From the NCBI RefSeq assembly GCF_003814875.1, contig NZ_RKQF01000001.1, positions 11,160,001-11,224,000 on the forward strand: a DNA stretch of 64,000 bases. The letters are read 5' to 3'. This DNA comes from Streptomyces sp. Ag109_O5-1. GTDB lineage: Bacteria; Actinomycetota; Actinomycetes; Streptomycetales; Streptomycetaceae. Under the pieces are notes generated by a model. That model saw only the letters and a program-made list of their open reading frames with translations, was not told the origin of the DNA and ran no database searches. The stretch's first letter is position 1. Each line of letters opens with the position of its first letter. Positions 15,745 to 24,146 of the stretch are shown here, piece after piece. The translations under genes were made by a program, and so were the position numbers.

Positions 15745-17330
15745 GTTCGTTCATTGGGTGAGCGGATGCCTAGCTTTGTGTAGATGTGAGTCAGGTGGTA
15801 TTGCACCGTCTTGACCGAGATATACAGCTCAAGTGCGATCTGCTTGTTACTTGTTCCCGAAGCCACCTGTTGCGCGACCGCCTGTTTGCGTAAGGAGGGA
15901 CAGTCTGGCGGTGGTTCGGCTGGTGGGCAGGCCGCCCGCCTTGAGTTCCCGGTCGCACCGTTCGACATAGGTGCGGGCACCGAGCGCCATGTACGCGTCC
16001 CGCGCGTTGTGGAGGACCGCGTCGGCCTCCCGTGGCTTTCCCGCGCGGCGGAGGGACTGGCCGTAGGCGAAGTTGACGCGGGCGTGGTCGTAGGGGAGTG
16101 GAAGGCGTTCGAGGTGGGCAAGGGCTTGCTCGAACTCCTTGCGTGCGGTGTCGACGTCGCCTGAGCGGCGGTGAGTCGGCGGCGGGCCAGGCCGAGCCGT
16201 GCCTGGGCGGAGTGGCGCCCGCGCAGCGCCGCGCGCGACTCGTGCGGGGTGCGGAAGGCGTCGGCCTCGTCCAGTCGACCGGTCATCACGAGGGCGTTGG
16301 CGTAGATGTCCGGCCAGGGCCAGAAACCCGGTTCCTCGATGCCCTCCCGCGCCGGCAGGTGGACCACGGGGGCGAGGGCTTCCAGGACGCGCTCGTAGTC
16401 GCCGCGCGCCTCGGCGACCTGGGCGCGGGCCAGACAGGAGGGGACCAGCATGACCTCGTAGTGGTGGGAGGACGCGGCCGCCTCGCCGAGATGGTGCTCG
16501 GCGGCCTCCCAGTTCCCGCGCAGCGCGTTGAGCTGCGCCCCGGTCCAGTGCACCAGCGGGCGGACGAACTCGATCTGGGAATCGGCGAGGCGTATCGCGG
16601 CTCGCTGCATCGTTTCCAGGGCCTCGGGCCAGTCGCCGAGCGTGAACTGGGTCCGCGCCAGCCACCCCTGCGCCCATAGCGAGATGCGCGTGGAGCCCAT
16701 CCGGTAGCCGGTGGGAACGACCGCTTCGAGTCTGCTGCGGGCGGACTCCGGGGCGTCCAGGGTCAGGTCCACCCAACCGCGGCCGAGCTGGAATCGCTGC
16801 GGCTGGGCGGCGTCGGGCAGCTTCGCTGAGGACGTCTCGTAGGCGGCGATCGCCTCCTCGGCGCGGCCGAGCGCGGCGAGGCCGATGCCGAGTACCGCTT
16901 CCGACTCGATGGCGGACGGATCGGTTGGTCCGGCCAGTTCGACGGCACGCCGGGCCCAGGCGACCAGGTCCTGCGCGTCCCAGCGGCCAAGAGCGTGGAG
17001 TACGCACCGTTGACAGATCCGGGCCATCGGATCGGGGTGCTGCTGCGGATCGCAACGGTCCCATGCCTGGGTGAGGAATCGCTCGGCCTCCGAGGGGCGA
17101 CCGCGCATGATGGCGAGGTAGCCGAGGACCGCGTCACGCAGGATGCCGGGCGCGAAACTCTCCAACTCGGCGGCTTGGGGCACGTCTCCGGCGCCGATCA
17201 TGGCGTCCACCGCACGTAGCAACCGGCTCTCCCGTGCACTGCGATCAGCGCTCAGCCGGCTGGCGCGAACCAGGGTGTCGGCCACGGCGGACCACTCAGG
17301 GCTCGCCGCCCGGCCGCCGCGGCGACCGGT
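15745..17330 (-). pseudogene. LAL/MalT-type LuxR regulator, N-truncated and frameshifted
   Basis: The minus strand encodes TPR-like helical repeats typical of large ATP-binding LuxR regulators (GRPSEAERFLTQAWDRCD, LGRAEEAIAAYETS, RGNWEAAEHHLGEAA), then shifts frame near 16160 to continue DTARKEFEQALAHLERLPLP, and shifts back near 15890 to the LuxR helix-turn-helix (VASGTSNKQIALELYISV, YHLTHIYTKLGI). The N-terminal AAA/NB-ARC-like ATPase half, normally some 500 residues, is absent, and similarity begins near 17330 without a start codon or ribosome site. At least two frameshifts plus truncation: a non-functional relic. The open frame running further into the tetR gene is antisense artefact. Confidence 0.75.
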
Positions 17331-17422
17331 CCGTACGGGCTCGCCCGCGCCCGGCCGGCCCTGCACCGGACGGTGACCCAACAGAACTGACGAGCAGTCA
17401 GTTCGCCTGGGAGCGGCGGGAC

Positions 17423-18424
17423 TCAGAGCCAGCCGCGGCGAGCGGCCTGCCAGGCGAGCTGCATCCGCGTGTCGGCGCCGGCGAGCGTCATCATGTGCTG
17501 GATGTGGCGCTGCACGGTGCGCCTGCTCAGCCCCATCTGACTCGCGATGGCCTTGTCGGCGACACCCGCCACGAGCAGCGAGAGCAGCCGGCGGTCGGTC
17601 TCGGTCAGCGGGTCGGCGTCGACGACCCCGTCGCTGCCCTCCACCTCGCCGGAGGCGCTGACGTTCAGCGGGACCGCGGTCTCCCAGTAGCGCTCGAAGA
17701 GCGAGATGAGCGCCTCCAGCAGGCTGCTGCCCCGCACCAGCGCGGCCGTCGCCACATGGGGACTGCCCTGGGGCCCGCCGGGGACCAGCGGGCAGATGGC
17801 GATGGCGCGGTCGGCCACGGCCAGGCGCAGCGGCAGGTGCGGGACCGACCGGGCCACCTCACCGGCGCGCACACCTTCCACGACGTTGTCGACGGCGCCC
17901 TCGTCGTCGAAGAAGGCCTGCTCGTACAGGACGCGGTAGCGCACCCCGCGGGCGAGGGCGTCGTACTCGGCGCGGTTGCTGCCCGAGGGCATCGCCACGT
18001 ACTGCGCCTTGCAGAACCAGAGCATCTCGTGGCGCGCGTTGTCCTGCATCTGCCGCAGGTGCTGGCGCAGCGCCTCCGCTCCGGTGATGACCTCGATGAG
18101 CTGGCCGGGGTCGTGCCTGCGGCGCGTGCTGCGGTAGCTGTCGAGCAGGTCGGTGACGGCGGTACGGGCCTTGTCGAGCGCGTCGGCGTTGCGCTGCAAC
18201 CGCGGCAGCAGCGCCACGTCGGGCGGTACGGCGGCGTAGTGCAGCGGATCGCGGTCGGTGGGGCTGGCGAGACCCTTGCCGCGCAGGGCCGCGAGGACGG
18301 CCTCGGCGGAGTCGCGCGGGAGCCCGGTCCGGTCGGCGACCTCCTGGGCCGACGCGGTCGCGGTCCCGACCAGGAGCCGGTAGACCGTCTCCTCGATCGC
18401 CGTGAGACCTGCCGCCTCCAGCAT
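17423..18424 (-). CDS. LuxR-type HTH regulator with TrmB-like N-terminal domain
   Basis: 333 residues. The N-terminal 70 residues form a winged-helix-like domain (TAIEETVYRLLVGT, AQEVADRTGLPRDSAEAVL), the middle (ALRQHLRQMQDNARHEMLWF) resembles TrmB/PLD-like effector regions, and the C-terminus is a LuxR helix-turn-helix: LLSLLVAGVADKAIASQMGL then SRRTVQRHIQHMM and a GWL end. The ATG at 18424 follows GGGAGGGG. It is a paralogue of the regulator at 22.9 kb, and the two flank the giant subtilisin gene. This type is abundant in streptomycetes, often next to secreted hydrolases. It lies downstream of the protease on the same strand but beyond a strong hairpin, so it is likely transcribed separately. 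Confidence 0.88.
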   Translation of the reverse strand: MLEAAGLTAIEETVYRLLVGTATASAQEVADRTGLPRDSAEAVLAALRGKGLASPTDRDPLHYAAVPPDVALLPRLQRNADALDKARTAVTDLLDSYRSTRRRHDPGQLIEVITGAEALRQHLRQMQDNARHEMLWFCKAQYVAMPSGSNRAEYDALARGVRYRVLYEQAFFDDEGAVDNVVEGVRAGEVARSVPHLPLRLAVADRAIAICPLVPGGPQGSPHVATAALVRGSSLLEALISLFERYWETAVPLNVSASGEVEGSDGVVDADPLTETDRRLLSLLVAGVADKAIASQMGLSRRTVQRHIQHMMTLAGADTRMQLAWQAARRGWL

Positions 18425-18511
18425 GCCGTGCCCCTCCCTCGCCGCGGCCGGCCCCGAGAAGCGGAACGGCCCGTTGAAGTTTGCACCGCGAGCCACCACC
18501 GGGCAAGCAAA

Positions 18512-18547
18512 CGGCGGGTGCCGGGGCTTCCGCCCGGGCACCCGCCG
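18512..18547 (-). terminator. Terminator after the subtilisin gene
   Basis: Perfect 11-bp stem CGGCGGGTGCC / GGCACCCGCCG (18512-18522 with 18537-18547) around a 14-nt GC-rich loop, about 28 bp beyond the protease stop codon and before the regulator gene. No U-tract. Confidence 0.75.
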
Positions 18548-18574
18548 CCGTTCAGCCGCTCAGCAGGGCAGGCG

Positions 18575-21500
18575 TCACCGCCCCGAGGAGGGGCCGTGGT
18601 GCAGGTAGGCGCGGTCGACGGTCTGCCGCACGCTGTTGCCCGCGGCGTCCACCGCGGTCACCCGCAGGCTGACGTACGCGTCCCCGCGCACGCCCGACGG
18701 CCGTTCGACCGCGGCGGTGAACCGCGTGCCGCCGTGCCGCCCGGTGCGGGCGGTGTGCGCGGTGTGCCAGGTACGGCCGTCGTCGTACGACGCCTCGACC
18801 TTGAGCGTGACCCCGCGCGGGGGGGCCAGGCCGTCCGGCATCCGTACGTTCAGACCCAGCGTGTGCGACCGGCCCGGACCCACCGCGTTGCGGAGGTCCA
18901 CCGGCGCGCTGTAGTCGACCTGGAGCAGCGGCAACAGCGTGGCCGTCGCCGCGGTGTCCGAGGTGAACGTCCAGGACGTCCGGGTACCGGTGCCGAACTG
19001 CCAGTCGGCGGAGGTACGGGCGGTGGTGAGGTCCAGCCGGTAGCCGGCCTTGCCCGCGGGCACCTCGAATCCGCCCCAGGCCCCGGTGCCGGACTGCGCC
19101 ACGAGCCGGCCGTTGCGGTACACCTCGGCGTGGGCCACGTCGCTCGGGTCGCCCACCGCGGACACCGCGGCACCGGTGCCCACACCGCCACCCAGCGAGC
19201 TCGCCTCCGCGAACGACCAGTGGCCGGACTGGGAGTCGGTGAACTCCGGGATGTGCAGGGACAAGGTGTCGCCGTTGCGCACCGAGCCGGGCCAGCCCGT
19301 CACACCGTGCGGGATCGACGGGCGCACCGGCCCCGCGAACCACTTCTCCGCGGCGTGCTGTCCGGGCCGGTAGGTGCGGGCGGCGTCCTGCATGCCGACG
19401 CCCAGCTCGAGGTCGCGGTCCATGACGGTGTCGTGGTGCACGGTGTGGCTCCACAACGTGTCACCGGCCGTCACGTACTCGGTGCGCTGCTGTCCCACCG
19501 GCACGTCACGGGTGTACTGGTTCCAGGCGAACTCCTGGTAGGGGCGCCAGCCGAAACGCTGCTCGCTCCCCCAGGCCGAGGCGCCGGTGCGGGTGTAGGA
19601 GGCCTTCACCACCGCGCTGTTGCGTTCGCTGACCGTGTACACCAGCTTCTCGGGAACACGCTGCTGGGACACCTGCATGACGTCGTACAGGTAGGGGCTC
19701 TTCACCGTGCCGGAGAAGTCCACCGTGGTGGTGCGCTCACCGGCACGCTTCAGCAGGTCGGTGCCCTCCGTCGCGCCGGCGCGCATGATCGGCAGCGCGA
19801 GGCGGTCGCCCTCCGGCTGCCAGCGCGTCCAGGGGAAGAAGCCCTCGGGCATGACGAGCATCAGCGCCTTGGCCCCGGCGTCCGCGGCGGCCTTCGCCAG
19901 CTCGGCGTCGTTGCCGAAGTCGTAGCGGACGACAGCGAGCTTCCCGCGCACATGGGCGGCCTTGAGGTCCGCGGCGGTGCCCGCTCCGGCGTCCACCGCG
20001 GTCAGCCGGACGCCCTTGTCGTCGAAGACCGGAGAGGTCGGCAGGTAGTACGGGACGAAGGGCGCCGAGGTGCCGGACACCTTCGCCCGCAACTGCGGGG
20101 CCACCATCTGCCAGCGCGAGGCGAACTCGAAAGTGCCGTCGGTGACCTGCGCGGTCGGGCTGACGTAGATGCGCTTGGCGACGTCGAAGAACATCACGCC
20201 CTGGATCAGGCCGTGTCCCTCGATGCGCCGGTACGTCTGGTAGCTGAGGATCCCCCGCTGCTCGGCGGGCTCGGGCGTGCGGATCTGCACCTGGGTGACC
20301 TTGGAGGCGTCCAGCGTCACCGTGGTGTCCTTGGCGACCTTCACCTGCGGGTTGATCACCTCGACCAGTTCCTGGCCGTCCGAGGCGTTGTCCAGAGTGC
20401 TGAAGTCGACCTGGTAGGTGCCCTCCTCGACGACGGCGACCGCCGGGTCGGCGCTGGTGTACGAGACGAAGCCGTCCTGGCCCCAGATCGTCGGCAGCCA
20501 GCCCGGCAGCACCTTGCCCGCGCGGTCGCGGGCGATCACGGTGAGCCGGTGCAGCGGCGCGTGCACGACCAGGGAGAGCGTGGTGTGGGCGAGGACGCTG
20601 CCGTCCGCGCCGGTCGCGGTGGCGTAGCCGTAGTAGGCGCCGCGCTTGGCGTCCTTCGGGTCGGTGCTCAGCGGCACGTCGGCGGAGGCACCGGGGGCGA
20701 GGTGGACGGTGCTCGCGCCGGGCGCGACGACACCGGCCGTCAGGGCCACGCCGTCGGAGTTGGCCAGGGCCACGCTCAGCTTCAGGTCCACTGCCTTGTC
20801 ACCGGTGTTGGTGTAGTGCAGGGCCGCCGACTGCTGCTTGTCGCCGCCCACCTGGACGGCGGGCAGCAGCACGCTGCCGGTGGCCGTGACCGCGCCCATG
20901 GCCGCGGCCACGTCGATCCGGCCGCCGCCCTGCTCGGTCACCTTCGTGCCCGGCACGGTGTGCGCGGTGCTGATCAGCGCGTCCTTCAACTGCTGGCCGG
21001 TCCAGCCGGGGTGCTGCTGCGCGATCAGCGCGACGGCACCCGCCACGTGCGGGGTCGCCATCGAGGTGCCGGACGCCGCCGTGTAGTTCGCGTCGACCGG
21101 GTCGCCCATGGTGGTGCCGGACGCGCGCGCGGCGACGATGCCGACGCCGGGGGCGGTCACGTCGGGCTTGACGGCCTTGTCGCCGAGGCGCGGACCGCGG
21201 CTGGAGAAGGAGGCGAGGGAGTCGTCGCGGTCCACGGCGCCCACCGTCAGCGCGGCGTCGGCCGCACCGGGCGAACCGATCGTGGAGTCCCCGCTCTGGC
21301 CCGCGTTGCCCGCCGCGACGACGAAGAGGGTGTCGCCAGAGGCGGACAGCGTGTTGAGGGCCTGGCTCATCGGATCGGTGCCGTCGGTCGGCTCGTCGGA
21401 GCCGAGGCTCATGTTGACGACCTTGGCGTGCTCGGCGGCCGCCCACTCCATGCCGTCGATGACCTGCGACTCCGAACCGTAGCCGTCGTCGCCGAGCACC

Positions 21501-22438
21501 TTGCCGATCAGCAGCTCCGCCTTCGGCGCCACACCCTTGCGGGAACCGGAGGACGCAGCGCCCGTACCGCCGACGATCGACGCCACGTGCGTGCCGTGCC
21601 CGAAGTGGTCCATGGTGTTCCCGCTGCCCGAGAAGTCCTTCGACTCCGCGATCCGGCCCACCAGATCGGGGTGGGCGGCGTCCACGCCGGTGTCCAGCAC
21701 GGCCACCTTCACGCCCTGGCCCTCGTACCCGGCCTTCCACGCCGCCGGCGCGTTGATCTGCGCGGTGCTGCGGTCCAGCACCGGCGCGACCCGGCCGTCC
21801 AGCCACACCCGCGGGGTCGCGGCGGCGCGGGCGGTGCCCTCGGCGTCGCCCGGGTTCAAGGCCTTCCAGAAGGCGCCCAGGTCGTCGTCCGCGACGCGCA
21901 GCGACCGCGCGCCGATACTCGCGAGGGTCCGCACCGGGGTCGATGCCTCGTTGAACGCGGCGACCCGGTCCGCGACGGCGGCCGCGGCCTTCTCGCTCTT
22001 CGCGGTCGTCCGGGCCACACCGCCGCGCGGGGAGGCGGAGACGATCAGCGGCAGCGCGGAGGTGCCGGCCTCGTCGTAGCCCTGGGCGATCAGGGTGGAG
22101 ACGTCGAACAGACGCCGGTCCAGCGTCCCGGCGGAGACCAGGTCCGCGGCGTCCGACGGCAGCACCGTCAGGTCGCCGCCGTCCTCCTGGTACGTGCGGA
22201 AGACGATGCCCTCACGGCCGGGTCCCGGCTCGACCGAGGCGGCGCGGCGGCCGTCGGCTCCCGGCGTCACCGTCACGCGGTCGCCGGTCACCAGGCGTAC
22301 GGTCACGGGCGGCGCGCCCTGGCCGTCGGCGGGTCGCGCCGCGGTGTCCTGGGGCGTCCGGGCGGAGGCGGCCGGTACGCCTCCGGCGGCCAGCAGCAAC
22401 CCTGTCGATATCGCCGCCGTCAGGCGGATCCATGCCAT
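18575..22438 (-). CDS. Secreted subtilisin-family (S8) serine peptidase, 1287 aa
   Basis: A large exported protease. Signal peptide at about residues 1-27 (LLLAAGGVPAASA). An N-terminal propeptide-like region (VRLVTGDRVTV) precedes the catalytic domain with Asp249 (VLDTGVD), His281 (HGTHVA), oxyanion Asn378 (AAGNAG) and Ser459 (SGTSMATPH): a complete triad. After residue 470 about 800 residues of beta-rich sequence follow, including a protease-associated-like insert region (AKAAADAGAKALMLVM) and Ig-like segments near the end; no LPxTG or transmembrane anchor, so release to the medium is expected. The ATG at 22438 has GAGAGGTG upstream. Flanked by two related LuxR regulators, which may control it. 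Typical Streptomyces S8 proteins of this layout exceed 1000 residues. Confidence 0.95.
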   Translation of the reverse strand: MAWIRLTAAISTGLLLAAGGVPAASARTPQDTAARPADGQGAPPVTVRLVTGDRVTVTPGADGRRAASVEPGPGREGIVFRTYQEDGGDLTVLPSDAADLVSAGTLDRRLFDVSTLIAQGYDEAGTSALPLIVSASPRGGVARTTAKSEKAAAAVADRVAAFNEASTPVRTLASIGARSLRVADDDLGAFWKALNPGDAEGTARAAATPRVWLDGRVAPVLDRSTAQINAPAAWKAGYEGQGVKVAVLDTGVDAAHPDLVGRIAESKDFSGSGNTMDHFGHGTHVASIVGGTGAASSGSRKGVAPKAELLIGKVLGDDGYGSESQVIDGMEWAAAEHAKVVNMSLGSDEPTDGTDPMSQALNTLSASGDTLFVVAAGNAGQSGDSTIGSPGAADAALTVGAVDRDDSLASFSSRGPRLGDKAVKPDVTAPGVGIVAARASGTTMGDPVDANYTAASGTSMATPHVAGAVALIAQQHPGWTGQQLKDALISTAHTVPGTKVTEQGGGRIDVAAAMGAVTATGSVLLPAVQVGGDKQQSAALHYTNTGDKAVDLKLSVALANSDGVALTAGVVAPGASTVHLAPGASADVPLSTDPKDAKRGAYYGYATATGADGSVLAHTTLSLVVHAPLHRLTVIARDRAGKVLPGWLPTIWGQDGFVSYTSADPAVAVVEEGTYQVDFSTLDNASDGQELVEVINPQVKVAKDTTVTLDASKVTQVQIRTPEPAEQRGILSYQTYRRIEGHGLIQGVMFFDVAKRIYVSPTAQVTDGTFEFASRWQMVAPQLRAKVSGTSAPFVPYYLPTSPVFDDKGVRLTAVDAGAGTAADLKAAHVRGKLAVVRYDFGNDAELAKAAADAGAKALMLVMPEGFFPWTRWQPEGDRLALPIMRAGATEGTDLLKRAGERTTTVDFSGTVKSPYLYDVMQVSQQRVPEKLVYTVSERNSAVVKASYTRTGASAWGSEQRFGWRPYQEFAWNQYTRDVPVGQQRTEYVTAGDTLWSHTVHHDTVMDRDLELGVGMQDAARTYRPGQHAAEKWFAGPVRPSIPHGVTGWPGSVRNGDTLSLHIPEFTDSQSGHWSFAEASSLGGGVGTGAAVSAVGDPSDVAHAEVYRNGRLVAQSGTGAWGGFEVPAGKAGYRLDLTTARTSADWQFGTGTRTSWTFTSDTAATATLLPLLQVDYSAPVDLRNAVGPGRSHTLGLNVRMPDGLAPPRGVTLKVEASYDDGRTWHTAHTARTGRHGGTRFTAAVERPSGVRGDAYVSLRVTAVDAAGNSVRQTVDRAYLHHGPSSGR

Positions 22439-22910
22439 CAGCCAAGCACCTCTCGTACAGCTGGGAGTCACGCGCTGTCCGACAGAATCTGCTGTGGCGG
22501 TGAGCATGTCACTGGCCTCTGGTGTCACACCTGCGACATGTCCCAACGGCGCCACGGGGTGCGGCCGTGGCCCCCGTCAGGGGCTGTCGTTTGGATCAGG
22601 CCGGCCTGACTCACGGTGCCTTGCCGGCTGACCCGAGCGGGGCGTGGTGCGTGCAGCTGCAAGGCGGAGGAGGGAGTCGACGCGGTGGGGGCACGTCCCG
22701 GCCGAAGGCTGGGGGACGTCGGCGACCGACGACAACGCCGCTGGGGGTCCGGCACGCACAGAACACGGGACCAGTAGTGGGCGTGGCAGCTCTCGCCCTG
22801 CCGGTACCTCGGCCGCCGGGCCCGCCGGGATCGACGTAGCATCAAGCCGGTACCCCGTCGGTCGGGCTCGGGTTCGCCCGGTCTTGCAGCACACAGGAGT
22901 GGCAAACCCC
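22439..22910. other. Divergent regulatory region between protease and LuxR gene
   Basis: About 470 bp between divergent genes. No gene is supported. A small palindrome GGTGTCACACC occurs near 22519-22530 about 90 bp above the protease start and could be a regulator site, but there is no second copy to support that. Confidence 0.35.
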
Positions 22911-23975
22911 ATGGACGCACCCGCGGACAGCCCATGGTCCGGAGCCGGTCTGGACCCGCTGACCGGTCACGTTCTGGAGCACCTGGTGACCGTGCCCTCG
23001 GCTGACGCGGACGAAGTCGCGGCAGCGGTCGGAGTGTCCACGGCGGAGGCGGCGCGGGCTCTGCGCGACCTCGCCGACGCCTCGCTCGCCCTGCGCACCG
23101 ACGCTGCCGCGCCACGCTGGGCGGCCGGCCCTCCACGCACCTCCCTGAGCGCCCTGCTGGCCCGTCGGCGGGCTGAACTGGCGCGCACCGAAGGGCTCGT
23201 GGAGCGTTTGCACGAGATGTACGAGACGGTGTCCGGACCGCGCTCGGCCCACCTGGTGGAGCTGTTGGAGCGCGAGGACGAGGTATCGGCGCGCTACGCC
23301 CAGCTGCTCAAGGGATGTGCGACCGAAGTGCTGCACCTGGCGAAACCGCCCTACGTCACCAGTTTCGGGGCGGCCGCGGAGGCATCAGGGGTGGCGGACG
23401 GGGTGCGGATGCGTTCCGTGTACGAGACCGAAGGCTTCTCCGACGAGGTGTCCCTGGCCACGGCGGTGCGCGGCACCGGGCAGGGCGGGGAACTTCGGCT
23501 GGCGCCACGGCTGCCGGTGAAACTCGTGGTGTTCGACCGCACCGCGGCCCTGCTGCCGGTGCGGGGGGACCGTCCGTCCGCCGGCTCACTGGTGGTTCAC
23601 TCGCCCGCGCTCGTCGAGGCGCTGGCGGACTTGTTCGAGAGTGTGTGGCGAGATGCCGAACCCATGTCCCTCTCCAGCCGGACCGATGCGCTGCCGCCGG
23701 CCTGCGGCCACCACGGCACGCCGCTGACGGACACCGGGGCGACGGGGTCACCCGACCCGCGTACCCGGGAGATCCTGCACCTGATGGCCGCGGGCATGAA
23801 GGACGACACGATCGCCCGCGTACTCAAGGTGAGCCGCCGCACCGTTCAGAAACATGTCAGCGACGCGGGCACACGGCTCGGCGCCCGCACCCGCTTCCAG
23901 ATCGCCTTGCTGGCGGCCGAACGGGGGTGGCTGGGGGAGAGCCAGGGCTTGGGCGATGCCGTGGTCGGTCGGTGA
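22911..23975 (+). CDS. LuxR-type HTH regulator, paralogue of 17423-18424
   Basis: 354 residues with the same plan as the regulator beyond the protease: an N-terminal helix-turn-helix-like segment (VTVPSADADEVAAAVGVS), a central region with LLKGCATEVLHLAKPPYV equivalent to the MLWFCKAQYV block of its paralogue, and a C-terminal LuxR domain (ILHLMAAGMKDDTIARVLKV, SRRTVQKHV, ending ERGWL). Start ATG at 22911 with AGGAG 11 nt before it. Divergent from the S8 protease and convergent with the S53 protease, separated from the latter by a hairpin, so it is well placed to regulate secreted proteolysis. No receiver domain or ligand domain of known type; the signal is unknown. Confidence 0.88.
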   Translation: MDAPADSPWSGAGLDPLTGHVLEHLVTVPSADADEVAAAVGVSTAEAARALRDLADASLALRTDAAAPRWAAGPPRTSLSALLARRRAELARTEGLVERLHEMYETVSGPRSAHLVELLEREDEVSARYAQLLKGCATEVLHLAKPPYVTSFGAAAEASGVADGVRMRSVYETEGFSDEVSLATAVRGTGQGGELRLAPRLPVKLVVFDRTAALLPVRGDRPSAGSLVVHSPALVEALADLFESVWRDAEPMSLSSRTDALPPACGHHGTPLTDTGATGSPDPRTREILHLMAAGMKDDTIARVLKVSRRTVQKHVSDAGTRLGARTRFQIALLAAERGWLGESQGLGDAVVGR

Positions 23976-24106
23976 TACGCAGGAGTGCGGCGATCCAGGG
24001 GTTCTAGTCAGGAAAGCGCGGGCCCGCAAGGTGGTTGCCGGGTGTCCCGGCGGAAGGCTTCGCACAGTCTGCCGCGGGGGCGGTTACGCGGCCCGGCATG
24101 ACCGCG

Positions 24107-24138
24107 CACGGTGCCGTACCCGTGGATACGGCACCGTG
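24107..24138. terminator. Bidirectional terminator between convergent luxR and S53 genes
   Basis: Perfect 12-bp stem CACGGTGCCGTA / TACGGCACCGTG with an 8-nt loop, eight bases past the S53 stop and about 130 bp past the regulator stop. Symmetric, so it can serve both converging transcripts. Confidence 0.8.
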
Positions 24139-24146
24139 ATCGAGGC

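Noticed and set aside
15387-17381. A continuous 664-codon frame for the LuxR protein
   Set aside because: Its middle and C-terminal ends are wrong-frame or antisense to tetR copy 2; protein similarity requires frame changes near 16160 and 15890.
22519-22530. GTGTCACAC palindrome as LuxR operator
   Set aside because: Only one copy seen and no counterpart near the other regulator; too little evidence to call a site.
17234-22609. A 1791-codon plus-strand open frame opposite the subtilisin gene
   Set aside because: Antisense shadow of real minus-strand genes; composition of Gly/Arg/Val/His without any motif, and no ribosome site.
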